From Oscillospiraceae bacterium (GTDB lineage Bacteria; Bacillota; Clostridia; Oscillospirales; Ruminococcaceae), in NCBI GenBank assembly GCA_016296165.1, contig JAEDJV010000102.1:1-8775 (forward strand): a stretch of DNA of 8,775 bases. The letters run 5' to 3'. Position numbers and translations under genes: made by a program. Shown here piece after piece: positions 1 to 7,798 of this stretch. The notes under the pieces were generated by a model. It was not told where the DNA came from. It did no database searches and was given only the letters and a program-made list of their open reading frames with translations. The stretch's first letter is position 1; every line of letters starts with the position of its first letter.

Positions 1-2745
1 ATTTTGCCCTGTAAACTGCATCTTCAGTCGCTATAGTTTCTACATTTTTATCCCACCCTGTGAACAAATATCCTTTTCTTGTTGGGCTCGCTGGAATAAC
101 TACAGTATCACCATAAGTGTATGTGTTTTTGCTTATCTCTTTACCATCGTAGTCAACAAATGAAACCGTATAAGTCATTATATTGTAAGTAGCCTTATAT
201 TCAGCATTACCTGTACATACCGCTTCTACTCTTTGGTTCCAGCCTGTAAATCTATAACCAGTTCTGCTAGGTTTCTCAGGTTCTTCTACCATTGAACCAT
301 ATGTATATGTTTTATTACTGATTACATTACCGTTATGGTCAATAAATTTAACTCTGTATGACTTTACGCGCCAGTTTGCTGTATAGGTTGTATCATTTTT
401 TGCGACACCCACGTACTGTGGAGCCCAGCCAGTAAATGTATAGCCCTCTCTTCTGACTGTTGGCGCTACAATCTCATCACCGTAGCTATATGTCTTTGTT
501 TCTACTACCTCATCCTGGCTTACAAAAGTGATTGTTACCTTAATGATTTCCCACTTGGCTATAAGTTCTGTGTCCTCTGTTATTACATCCTCATCTGGAT
601 CATAGGCTCTTCCATCTATTTCCCAGCCATCGAAAATATATCCTTCTCTTGTTGGGTCTTCTGGCAATTCTATTTTTCCGTCAACATCAGTAATTACATG
701 CTGTATCTCTGTTCCATCTGAGAACTTACCACCATTTGCATTTACTGTTACATCATTTTTCTTTATATAATTTGCTCTGACTGTAAGATTTCCATACGTA
801 TCTACAGGTATTATTGCACCCATCTGTGGCTCATCAATGCTGTAGTTTGCTCCATCAGCTCCGTCATTTTCTATTGTCCAGCCAATGAAGTAATAGCCAT
901 CCTTTGTTACATCATCCGGTAATTCAACTTCTAGACTTCCATCATAACCTGTATAAAGTGGACCATCGCTCTTTCCGCCATCAAGTATATATCTTATACT
1001 GAATGTCTTTCTTTCATATTGAACGTAAAGTGTATAATCCTGATTCCAGATGGAGAAATCCATGCTTAAGTCATACTTTATTCCATATCCAGACTGAGGT
1101 GAGTGCTTCCAGCCGCCTGTTGCGTACCAACCTGGCTTGCTTGCACTTGGTATGTAACTAACATGACCATCCGCATCTGTATAAAGAGTTACAGCACTTG
1201 TTCCATCTGGATATGTTCCGCCATTTGCGTCAAATGTAATGGCATATGACTGTTTCCATACTGCAGTATATGTCTGTGGTCCATATATAGGAAAATCAAA
1301 TGTACTTACTTGTCTTCCTGACGAATCTTTCCAATACTTAAAGAAATATCCTTCTCTTACAGGATCTTCTGGTTTTGCTAGGTCTTCACCATTATAAACC
1401 TTTACCGTAAATGGAGTGCTTCCTGCATACCCTAAATCAAATGTAACTGTATGCATTGGCTTTTCGGTAAAGTGTGCTGTTACAATAAGGTTTCCGTATG
1501 TCCCCTTTGGTATTGTGAGACTTCCTTGTGGGTTTGTTATATTCCATCCACCTGGTACATCATTTTCTACAGTATATCCTGTAAAGGTATGATGCGCCTT
1601 CTTTGCATCGTTAAGTACAAACGATGAATCAGTTGGTTTATAACTGGTCCTATTGCTTAAATCTACACTTCCACCATCATAATCATATGTAATGGTATAA
1701 GTATTAGCATCCCATCCAGCATAAAGATTTATATCTTCTGTTAATACAGTGTCAAAATCATATTCATTGCTAAGTTCTGAGTCTTTATACCATTTAGTAA
1801 AGATATATCCGTTCCTTGTTGGGCTCTCTGGCTTACTTAGCTTACTCATATAGTCGACGTATCTTGAGCCTACAGCACTTCCACCATTTGAGTTAAACGT
1901 TACAAATGGGCTCTTCTTATACAATGGGTAAAGCGTTGTCGTTTCCTTATATGTATCATTATCCCAGTCTACGGGTGTTGTATAAGTACTATCTGTATAC
2001 CACCCCATAAATGTATATCCTGTTTTTGTTGGATCGGTTGGTTTTGTTGGCTTTGTTCCCCAGTCTATAGTCTGAGAAGGTATATATGTTCCACCATCCT
2101 GATTAAAATACACAGTTATTTTTTTTAGTTCCCACTGTGCTTCATACTGTGTTGGTGTTACTCCATCAATGAAGTTCGTCGTTCCTTCGACAAATTTTTC
2201 TTCTGGCGAGTAACCCTTAAAATAATGCCCTTCCCATGTTGGGTTACTAATACCTGTTAAATCAAGGCAGTTAAAATAGCTTGAATCGGTTCTTAAAGAT
2301 GTTGTTACTGTCTCTTCACCATTCTGAAATGTTCCACCGTTTGCATCAAGTGTAATAACTGGTGTGTACTTTGCATATCTAACCACTACCTCACTTTCTT
2401 GATCTATATAGTGAAGGTATGCCTTATCCTCAAGATGGTCACCATCTATGTCTGATAATTTTATCGTATGAGTATTTCCAGGATATGCATTACATGCCCA
2501 ATCGATTATATCTTCTGATGATTTACTTGAGCCATACCAGTCTGGTAGTATTGGGTTATTGTGTGTATGTGACTCCCATCCAGCGAATATATAACCTTCC
2601 TTTGTTGGTTCTTCCGGCATACCGTTTGTGTAATGCATATTATCGTCTTTACCATAGAACTCTATATACTTTCTCGTTGTGCCATCTTCAAATGTACCTA
2701 TATTTGCATCAACCGCAAATGCCCAGTCCTGGAGGTCTATGTAAT
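1..2745 (-). repeat. Listeria-Bacteroides (InlB B-type) repeat array, at least 12 units
   Basis: From about residue 838 to the window edge the protein repeats a module of the form 'TFDANGG...P..P.r.GY.F.GW....', typical of Flg_new/InlB B-repeats. GYxFxGW or a variant occurs at about 2576-2596 (GYIFAGW), 2215 (GHYFKGY), 2000-2020 (GYTFMGW), 1800 (GYIFTKW), 1585 (HHTFTGY), 1345 (GYFFKYW), 1125 (degenerate, YATGGW), 880 (GYYFIGW), 623-643 (GYIFDGW), 425-445 (GYTFTGW), 239-259 (GYRFTGW) and 53-73 (GYLFTGW). The last three are shorter and lie exactly 186 bases (62 residues) apart. The repeats fold as small beta-grasp-like units, form stalks, and are common in adhesins. The array continues past the window. 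Confidence 0.9.
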
Positions 2746-5257
2746 AGTAATAGTCTGCATATGGATTAACACCGTTGTAATAAGACAAAAAACCATTCAC
2801 TATGAAATTGCCATCAACATCTGTAAAATCTATCTTATTAAGCTCACTGAACTTTACATCAGACATTTTTTCTGCATTAGTAATTAATGGTAGGTTATAG
2901 GTATATTTTCCCGTAGCCTTATCTCTATGATAAAAGGTATAGGCTTCATACCAGTATCCTGGTGCACTTAGTGATGTTTCAAGTGGTCTGCTTGTGCCTC
3001 CACCTTCAAGTGTACGTCTACTGTATAAGTCCCTTAGTTTTACTCCGTCAAGATATATCTTTAATCCGTAATTACTCGCTGGTGAAGTTATGTCTGATGG
3101 GTTGAATCCCACCTTATATATACCATTATCTACATACTCAGCTGTTAATGAGAGTGGATGTGATTCACTTGAGTCAACAAGTGTTATCTCTCCATCAAGC
3201 TCACCTGCTATACCATTTTTAAATACCTTCAGGTAAAAATACTCAGTGTCTTTTTCCCAGATTCTTACTGCCTTTGCAACTGTACCCTGAGCATCAAGTA
3301 CTGGCGTAACTGTTGCTGTATTATCTTTTACAGAATATCCCTCATAACTGATTGTCTCTGTTGAGTTCCACTTCTTCATATGATTGGAGATTAAATACTC
3401 ATCTCCAACGCAGCCTAAGTATTCGTTACTTCCAAGAAGTGTTCCTGTTGCAGAGCCTACTCTATCTTCAATGATATATTTTGCTGGGATGTCCATCCCC
3501 CCTGTAATCTCTACATTACTTAGGTTTCTTGAAAAATATGTCTGGTCCTCAATGTCTATATCATCATATACGTAGAACATCAGACCGCCGATTTTTTCAA
3601 CACCCGCCGGTATGTCACCTCTAAGCTTTGTCTGTCTTAGCCCTGCAAAATGCACTAATGAGTTATTCCATACACAACAGAATATTTTAAGGTTTGCTGG
3701 CAGTGTACCTGTTACTACTACGTTGTCTGATTGAAGTCCAGTTCCTGTTACTCTAAAACTGTTAAAATACATAAGTGAATCAGGCAAAGTTGTTGTTAGC
3801 TTTAGGCTTGAGCATTCCGCAAACGCAAATGAACCAATCATTTCAAGGTTTGGTGGCAATGCATCACCTATTGTTTCAAGCTTTCTGCAACCGTTAAATG
3901 CTTTATCATTTATATACTTTGTTGTCGCAGGAAGCACGCATGACTTAAGTGAACTGCAATCAGAAAAAGCACTTATTCCTACTTCAAGTCTTGTTGTTAC
4001 ATTGCTTAAATCAACAATTTCTAATGCTGTGCAATCCTTAAAACAGGAATTATTTATTAATTCAACTGTTGATGGCAATACAATCTTCTTTATCGTTGTA
4101 TATCCTTCAAATTCACTGCTTAAGTGAAACTCACTAAATCCTTCTCCAAATACTAAAACTTCAGGGTTATAATCTGATGCCTTAAATGCATATGATGTTC
4201 CCTCTGTGCCATAGCCCATGCCATAACCCGACTTGATTGTTGGCGTATATGGCGGATCATTATCTATATAGTCCCAGAAAAGTGTCTTTGTATCTGCAAA
4301 CCAGTAGATCTTTACTGCTGGATGCATTGTAAAGTTTCCTGTAAACGGTGTATTTGTTTCGTATGAATAAAGAGTGTAAGTCTTACTTGTATCAAATACG
4401 CACACACCATTATTTGTGTTATAGCTGACACCACCTACTGTAAATACTGTAAAGTGTTCTGTATCAAATACGATTTCTTCATCTGTAACAACACTTTCAA
4501 GCTCTGTAACATTATCATCTTCAACACGATATACGGTTTCTTCTATTACATCTGAAATAATATCTCCTGGATTATATGTGATATTCTCTTTGGCTTCTTC
4601 AATATCAAGTCCTGTAATTGATATCTTTACTAATTCATCAAAATCTACAGGCTGCCATTTTTCGCCATTCACTAAGATATCAATGTCAAATGCCGCATAT
4701 ACATAATATTCAAGATCATCAGATATATTTTCATTTACCTTTTCTTCGATATCTTTTATCTCTTCAATCTCTGTTGCGGATAGCTCAGCACTTTTTGGCA
4801 TCATTCCAGCTGCTGTTACATTGTGTCCGTTAATAACCTGATTAAGTTCTGTATAAAATAGCTCATTTTCTGACTCTTTTTCATCTTCTTCAGGCTCCTC
4901 ATCTACTATTTCTGATTCAGTTTCTGGCTGTTCTTCTTTATTTTCCTCTGTATAGCCACATTTATTGCATTTGCCTTCCTCTAAAACACAGTCCTCTGAC
5001 TCTGAATATTCACAGCCTTCTTCTGAACATGTAACTAAGTGCGTTCCATCTAAACCCGACTCATAAACAAATGAATGTGTATGAGGATCTTTCTCACTTT
5101 TGTCGGAATTTTCGACAAAAGTCTCTCCCCCTTCCTCTTTTTCTTCTATTGTTTCTTCTTTTCTCTCTGCCGGTTCATTAGCAAATACCAAAGCCTGCGA
5201 GAAATTTGTTACTAACATTGCTGTTAATAAAACTATTGATAATACTTTCTTTAGCAT
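1..5257 (-). CDS. Giant secreted adhesin-like protein with leucine-rich and InlB B-type repeats, C-terminus beyond window
   Basis: The frame is open for 1752 codons from the ATG at 5257 to the window edge, with no stop, so the protein is partial only because the window ends. The start is supported by AAAGGAG seven bases upstream and by a signal peptide: Lys3-Lys4, a hydrophobic core, and a likely cleavage after Ala26 (VFA/NE). Next come an acidic Glu-rich stretch with a His/Cys motif (about 59-100), a beta-rich domain (about 130-290) of a kind I recall from clostridial surface proteins, BspA/LRR_5-like repeats (about 366-570), a beta-rich linker (about 570-837) and at least 12 Listeria-Bacteroides (Flg_new) repeats to the edge. 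Proteins of this design are exported and typically wall-anchored, and act in binding to hosts or neighbouring cells. The ligand cannot be read from sequence, and any LPXTG or other anchor would lie outside the window. It sits just past the topB terminator, so it is probably a separate unit. Confidence 0.93.
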   Translation of the reverse strand, partial: MLKKVLSIVLLTAMLVTNFSQALVFANEPAERKEETIEEKEEGGETFVENSDKSEKDPHTHSFVYESGLDGTHLVTCSEEGCEYSESEDCVLEEGKCNKCGYTEENKEEQPETESEIVDEEPEEDEKESENELFYTELNQVINGHNVTAAGMMPKSAELSATEIEEIKDIEEKVNENISDDLEYYVYAAFDIDILVNGEKWQPVDFDELVKISITGLDIEEAKENITYNPGDIISDVIEETVYRVEDDNVTELESVVTDEEIVFDTEHFTVFTVGGVSYNTNNGVCVFDTSKTYTLYSYETNTPFTGNFTMHPAVKIYWFADTKTLFWDYIDNDPPYTPTIKSGYGMGYGTEGTSYAFKASDYNPEVLVFGEGFSEFHLSSEFEGYTTIKKIVLPSTVELINNSCFKDCTALEIVDLSNVTTRLEVGISAFSDCSSLKSCVLPATTKYINDKAFNGCRKLETIGDALPPNLEMIGSFAFAECSSLKLTTTLPDSLMYFNSFRVTGTGLQSDNVVVTGTLPANLKIFCCVWNNSLVHFAGLRQTKLRGDIPAGVEKIGGLMFYVYDDIDIEDQTYFSRNLSNVEITGGMDIPAKYIIEDRVGSATGTLLGSNEYLGCVGDEYLISNHMKKWNSTETISYEGYSVKDNTATVTPVLDAQGTVAKAVRIWEKDTEYFYLKVFKNGIAGELDGEITLVDSSESHPLSLTAEYVDNGIYKVGFNPSDITSPASNYGLKIYLDGVKLRDLYSRRTLEGGGTSRPLETSLSAPGYWYEAYTFYHRDKATGKYTYNLPLITNAEKMSDVKFSELNKIDFTDVDGNFIVNGFLSYYNGVNPYADYYYYIDLQDWAFAVDANIGTFEDGTTRKYIEFYGKDDNMHYTNGMPEEPTKEGYIFAGWESHTHNNPILPDWYGSSKSSEDIIDWACNAYPGNTHTIKLSDIDGDHLEDKAYLHYIDQESEVVVRYAKYTPVITLDANGGTFQNGEETVTTSLRTDSSYFNCLDLTGISNPTWEGHYFKGYSPEEKFVEGTTNFIDGVTPTQYEAQWELKKITVYFNQDGGTYIPSQTIDWGTKPTKPTDPTKTGYTFMGWYTDSTYTTPVDWDNDTYKETTTLYPLYKKSPFVTFNSNGGSAVGSRYVDYMSKLSKPESPTRNGYIFTKWYKDSELSNEYDFDTVLTEDINLYAGWDANTYTITYDYDGGSVDLSNRTSYKPTDSSFVLNDAKKAHHTFTGYTVENDVPGGWNITNPQGSLTIPKGTYGNLIVTAHFTEKPMHTVTFDLGYAGSTPFTVKVYNGEDLAKPEDPVREGYFFKYWKDSSGRQVSTFDFPIYGPQTYTAVWKQSYAITFDANGGTYPDGTSAVTLYTDADGHVSYIPSASKPGWYATGGWKHSPQSGYGIKYDLSMDFSIWNQDYTLYVQYERKTFSIRYILDGGKSDGPLYTGYDGSLEVELPDDVTKDGYYFIGWTIENDGADGANYSIDEPQMGAIIPVDTYGNLTVRANYIKKNDVTVNANGGKFSDGTEIQHVITDVDGKIELPEDPTREGYIFDGWEIDGRAYDPDEDVITEDTELIAKWEIIKVTITFVSQDEVVETKTYSYGDEIVAPTVRREGYTFTGWAPQYVGVAKNDTTYTANWRVKSYRVKFIDHNGNVISNKTYTYGSMVEEPEKPSRTGYRFTGWNQRVEAVCTGNAEYKATYNIMTYTVSFVDYDGKEISKNTYTYGDTVVIPASPTRKGYLFTGWDKNVETIATEDAVYRAK
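3548..4160 (-). repeat. BspA-type leucine-rich repeat block of the adhesin
   Basis: Residues about 366-570 repeat the pattern of the LRR_5 family: a 'CF/AF..C.SL' turn followed by 'LP....I'. Examples are SCFKDCTALE, SAFSDCSSLK, KAFNGCRKLE and FAFAECSSLK, each followed by a VLPSTVELI- or LPPNLEMI-like strand. At least four good copies are visible, with degenerate ones towards the C-terminal side (LPDSLMYF, LPANLKIF, IPAGVEKI). Such blocks form a curved solenoid used for protein binding in BspA-like surface proteins. The unit length is irregular, about 21 to 25 residues. Confidence 0.8.
4958..5083 (-). other. His/Cys zinc-ribbon-like motif in the adhesin N-terminus
   Basis: Within the acidic segment after the signal peptide, residues about 59-100 carry HTH, then DGTH, then Cys77, Cys82, Cys90 and a CNKCGY pair (Cys97, Cys100). 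The order DGTH-C-C-C-CxxCGY matches a short module I recall from exported proteins of gut Firmicutes. It could bind a metal ion or form disulfides outside the cell. The spacing between the first two cysteines (four residues) differs from a strict CxxC, so metal binding is uncertain. Confidence 0.55.
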
Positions 5258-5303
5258 CTTTCTGCTCCTTTCTAAAAATCTGTTTTTTCCTACGGATTTT
5301 TAG
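5258..5303 (-). promoter_or_regulatory. Adhesin leader: Shine-Dalgarno with adjoining inverted repeat
   Basis: AAAGGAG (5265-5271) lies seven bases before the ATG at 5257 and fixes the start. Directly upstream of it on the transcript is a perfect 9-base inverted repeat, CTAAAAATC (5295-5303) and GATTTTTAG (5272-5280), separated by 14 bases. The 3' arm ends at the edge of the Shine-Dalgarno sequence, so a hairpin here could change ribosome access. The stem is mostly A-U and therefore weak. No convincing -35/-10 pair could be assigned in the roughly 70 bases between the terminator and the gene. Confidence 0.5.
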
Positions 5304-5323
5304 CAGAACATTTGAAAAATGGA

Positions 5324-5364
5324 CGCAAAAAAAGCAGAGAATTTTTATTATTTTTCTCTGCTTT
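5324..5364 (-). terminator. Intrinsic terminator after topB
   Basis: Reading the minus strand just after the topB stop (5371-5373), an 11-base perfect inverted repeat AAAGCAGAGAA (5354-5364) / TTCTCTGCTTT (5331-5341) encloses a 12-base A/T-rich loop and runs into an unbroken T tract. This is the standard Rho-independent layout and lies only 6 bases past the stop. It should end the HD-GYP-to-topB transcript and separate it from the adhesin gene 67 bases further on, unless readthrough occurs. Confidence 0.85.
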
Positions 5365-5370
5365 CTAAAA

Positions 5371-7554
5371 CTACTTATAAAACTCTATTTTTCCTTCATC
5401 TGATAAAATAAGGTCTTGGGCAAATTCGTTTCCAGCTTTGCTTATTAAATCCTCAACATGTACTATATCACCATGTAGTAACCTACTCATTTCTTCATCG
5501 CTAAATTCATGCTGGCAAAAGCTTCTAAAAACCATATATCCACAACCACATTTATATACTTTCTCATATTCCTGCATATTCTTGAAACAACGTGGACATA
5601 TGTACTTTGTTTCTTTTGCTTGTTTCTTAGGTGATACTCTAGCTGTTTTCTTTATCTCATCTACCGTTGTCCTTACAAAGTCCTCAATTTTACCTAAATA
5701 CTCGCTTGCTATAACTTCTTTTTTATAAATCCCCTCAAGGCCTTGTTCCCATTCAGCCGTCATCTCTGGTACTAATAGTCCTGGTATATGGGCATCTACT
5801 ATATCATATACACTTTCGCCATCAGCATGAGGCGTAAGGACCTGTGTCTTTTCATTAAGACTTATGTACTTAAGTTTTATTAGCTTACTAATAGTTTCGG
5901 CTCTTGTGGCACTTGTACCAATTCCACAAGATTTAATTGTTTCCCTTAGGTCTTCATCTTCTATCAGCTTACCTGCGTTTTCCATTGCAATGATCATTGT
6001 ACCTGTTGTGTATCTTTTCGGTGGGGTTGTCTTTCCTTCTGAAACATCAAATGCGGCTTCTAATACATCACCTTCTACTATTTTATTTAACGATTCAAAG
6101 TCTACTTTTTCTTCCTTGTCACCTTCTTCCTTAAATGGCTTATACACACTAAGATAACCTTTATCTACAAGAACTTCTGTTGAAGTACTAAATTTTTCTT
6201 TATTCTCGTGCGTAAGCACGATTTCTATTTTTTTATAAGTCGCTTTTTCATAGAAAATAGCAAGGAATCTCCTTACAATCATGTCATATACTTCTTTTTC
6301 AAGCTCATTTAATGATGACATGCTACCTTCACCTGTTGGAATAATCGCATAGTGATCTGTTATCTTACTATCATTCGTATATCTCTTCTTGCTATCAATT
6401 CCCTCATACAGCTTATTTCCTAAAACATAGCTGACTTCTTCCACAAAAATATTAAGGTTATCTCTTATACCTTTTATATTCTTATCTATCTCCTTAGCAA
6501 CTGGCGTTGATATCACTCTTGCATCTGTCCTTGGATAAGTTGTTAGTTTCTTCTCATAAAGACTTTGTGCTATCTCAAGTGTCTTATCAGGTGATATCTT
6601 TAACCTCTTTGAACACTCTGCCTGAAGCTCTGCAAGATTATAGAGTGTTGGTGCTGGCTTTTTTACATCTGTCTTTTTTACTGTGTCTACCAGCAACTTA
6701 GGCGTTTTCGATAAAAAGGCTACAAACTCAGCTGCATCATCGTATCTTTTAAACCCTGTTTCTGAATACAGCTTTTCAGAGTCATAATATTTTGATGTCT
6801 CGCTTACCTTCCATTCTGACTTAAATCCTGTATTTGCTTCTATTCTGTAGTATTTCTGCTCTTTAAAATCCCTTATCTCTCGCTCTCTTCTGACAATCAT
6901 TCCAAGTACACATGTCATTACTCTTCCTACTGTTAATGGCTTATACTTCTGTGACTTGATTTTTTCATTAAATTCCCTGCCATATGCACACGATAAAAGT
7001 CTCGAAAAATTGATTCCTACAAGATAATCTTCCTTTGCTCTTACATATGCTGATTCTGAAAGAGCTTTATAATCGCTAACTGGCTTTGCTTCCCTTATTC
7101 CTCTTAATATCTCATCATCCGTCTGTGAATCAATCCATATCCTTTTTTGTATTACTCCCTGTGGTAATCCTATCTCCTGAACAATAAGGTTCTGTATATA
7201 TTCACCTTCTCGTCCTGAATCACCAGCATTATAGTAAATGTCTCCTGCTTTCATTGACTTAAAGACCTTTTTTATATTGTTATACTGATCTTTAACAGCA
7301 GATATTACCTCATATTTCCATTCCTGTGGTATAAAAGGTAAATTCTCAAGTTTCCAGCTTTTAAGTTCCTCATCATATTTTTCAGGATACGACATGCCAA
7401 TGAGGTGTCCTATAGCATATGTAATCTTATAATATTTTCCATCGCTTCCCTGGCCCTCATAATATCCCTTTTTTTCTTTATCCACTGCTGGTATCTTTAG
7501 AGCCTGGCAGAATTGTCTGGCTACGCTTGGTTTCTCCGTAATTATTACCCTCAT
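5371..7554 (-). CDS. topB: DNA topoisomerase III (type IA), mobile-element class
   Basis: A 727-residue type IA topoisomerase, which cuts one DNA strand through a 5'-phosphotyrosine link, passes a strand and reseals it. This relaxes negative supercoils and resolves linked single-stranded intermediates. The N-terminal TOPRIM domain (about 1-150) has Glu7-Lys8 in TEKPS and the acidic motif GDSGREGE (111-118). The catalytic tyrosine is Tyr340 in TTYPRTDAR. Other family motifs are HYAIIPT (401-407) and GIGTSATRAE (544-553). The C-terminus carries a small zinc-ribbon-like segment with CPRC (653-656) and CGC (669-671). The length fits topB enzymes of Gram-positive conjugative elements. Two family positions differ from the usual sequence: the second Asp of DxD is Gly114, and the GRVQTP motif reads GRVMTC (210-215). 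The ATG at 7554 follows AGGAGG by 6 bases. It is the last gene of a four-gene cluster. Such enzymes are common conjugative-element passengers, but a role in transfer here is inference. Confidence 0.95.
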   Translation of the reverse strand: MRVIITEKPSVARQFCQALKIPAVDKEKKGYYEGQGSDGKYYKITYAIGHLIGMSYPEKYDEELKSWKLENLPFIPQEWKYEVISAVKDQYNNIKKVFKSMKAGDIYYNAGDSGREGEYIQNLIVQEIGLPQGVIQKRIWIDSQTDDEILRGIREAKPVSDYKALSESAYVRAKEDYLVGINFSRLLSCAYGREFNEKIKSQKYKPLTVGRVMTCVLGMIVRREREIRDFKEQKYYRIEANTGFKSEWKVSETSKYYDSEKLYSETGFKRYDDAAEFVAFLSKTPKLLVDTVKKTDVKKPAPTLYNLAELQAECSKRLKISPDKTLEIAQSLYEKKLTTYPRTDARVISTPVAKEIDKNIKGIRDNLNIFVEEVSYVLGNKLYEGIDSKKRYTNDSKITDHYAIIPTGEGSMSSLNELEKEVYDMIVRRFLAIFYEKATYKKIEIVLTHENKEKFSTSTEVLVDKGYLSVYKPFKEEGDKEEKVDFESLNKIVEGDVLEAAFDVSEGKTTPPKRYTTGTMIIAMENAGKLIEDEDLRETIKSCGIGTSATRAETISKLIKLKYISLNEKTQVLTPHADGESVYDIVDAHIPGLLVPEMTAEWEQGLEGIYKKEVIASEYLGKIEDFVRTTVDEIKKTARVSPKKQAKETKYICPRCFKNMQEYEKVYKCGCGYMVFRSFCQHEFSDEEMSRLLHGDIVHVEDLISKAGNEFAQDLILSDEGKIEFYK

Positions 7555-7560
7555 GCTAAA

Positions 7561-7567
7561 CCTCCTA
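7561..7567 (-). promoter_or_regulatory. topB Shine-Dalgarno overlapping the upstream stop codon
   Basis: On the transcript the stop TAG of the 70-residue gene (7565-7567) is embedded in TAGGAGG, the ribosome binding site for topB, which begins six bases later. Ribosomes finishing the small gene therefore stop on the topB start region, a layout that favours coupled translation and a fixed protein ratio. Confidence 0.75.
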
Positions 7568-7777
7568 CAGTTTTATTGGAAAAAATCCATACTTTTGAAA
7601 GTGCTTTTTTACTTCTGCATACGTTTCAAATCGTCCTTTTTCCTTATATATGCTGTTTATTTCCTTTACGGCTTCATCAAATCGCTTATCTGCGTTCTCA
7701 CTATCCAAAGTATCGAAAACAAACTGCTCAATGACGTCACCATACATTATTCTTATTTTGTAATGAACTATTTCCAT
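7565..7777 (-). CDS. Unrecognised 70-residue protein upstream of topB
   Basis: I do not recognise this protein. It has no signal peptide, membrane segment or cysteine, so it is probably cytoplasmic. The first part (MEIVHYKIRIMYGD, then VIEQFVFDT) looks like two beta-strands. The rest, from about residue 27, is rich in Lys/Glu and looks helical, ending in an aromatic HFQKYGFFPI tail. The ATG at 7777 follows AGGGGG (7783-7788) by five bases. The gene starts 21 bases after the 49-residue gene and its stop is inside the topB ribosome binding site, so it belongs to the same transcript. Good ribosome binding, tight packing and coupling to topB support a real gene. It may be a helper of topB or of the element's DNA processing, but nothing in the sequence proves this. 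Confidence 0.8.
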   Translation of the reverse strand: MEIVHYKIRIMYGDVIEQFVFDTLDSENADKRFDEAVKEINSIYKEKGRFETYAEVKKHFQKYGFFPIKL

Positions 7778-7798
7778 TTGTTCCCCCTAATGCCCTAG

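Noticed and set aside
2419..2887. Open frames on the plus strand inside the adhesin gene
   Set aside because: They lie antisense to an uninterrupted coding frame with clear repeat motifs, have low-complexity Tyr/Leu/His-rich products and no convincing ribosome site.
5272..5330. Sigma-A promoter for the adhesin (TTCAAA about 18 bases before TAGGAA on the minus strand)
   Set aside because: The -10 match is poor and the element is not convincing; the true promoter could overlap the terminator or be absent.
5258..5330. Cyclic-di-GMP riboswitch ahead of the adhesin, suggested by the nearby HD-GYP gene
   Set aside because: About 70 bases is too short for the aptamer plus an expression platform, and I see none of the conserved aptamer core sequences.
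5438..6701. Plus-strand open frames across topB
   Set aside because: Antisense shadows of a well-conserved topoisomerase; their Ser/Leu/Phe-rich translations match no family and have no ribosome sites.
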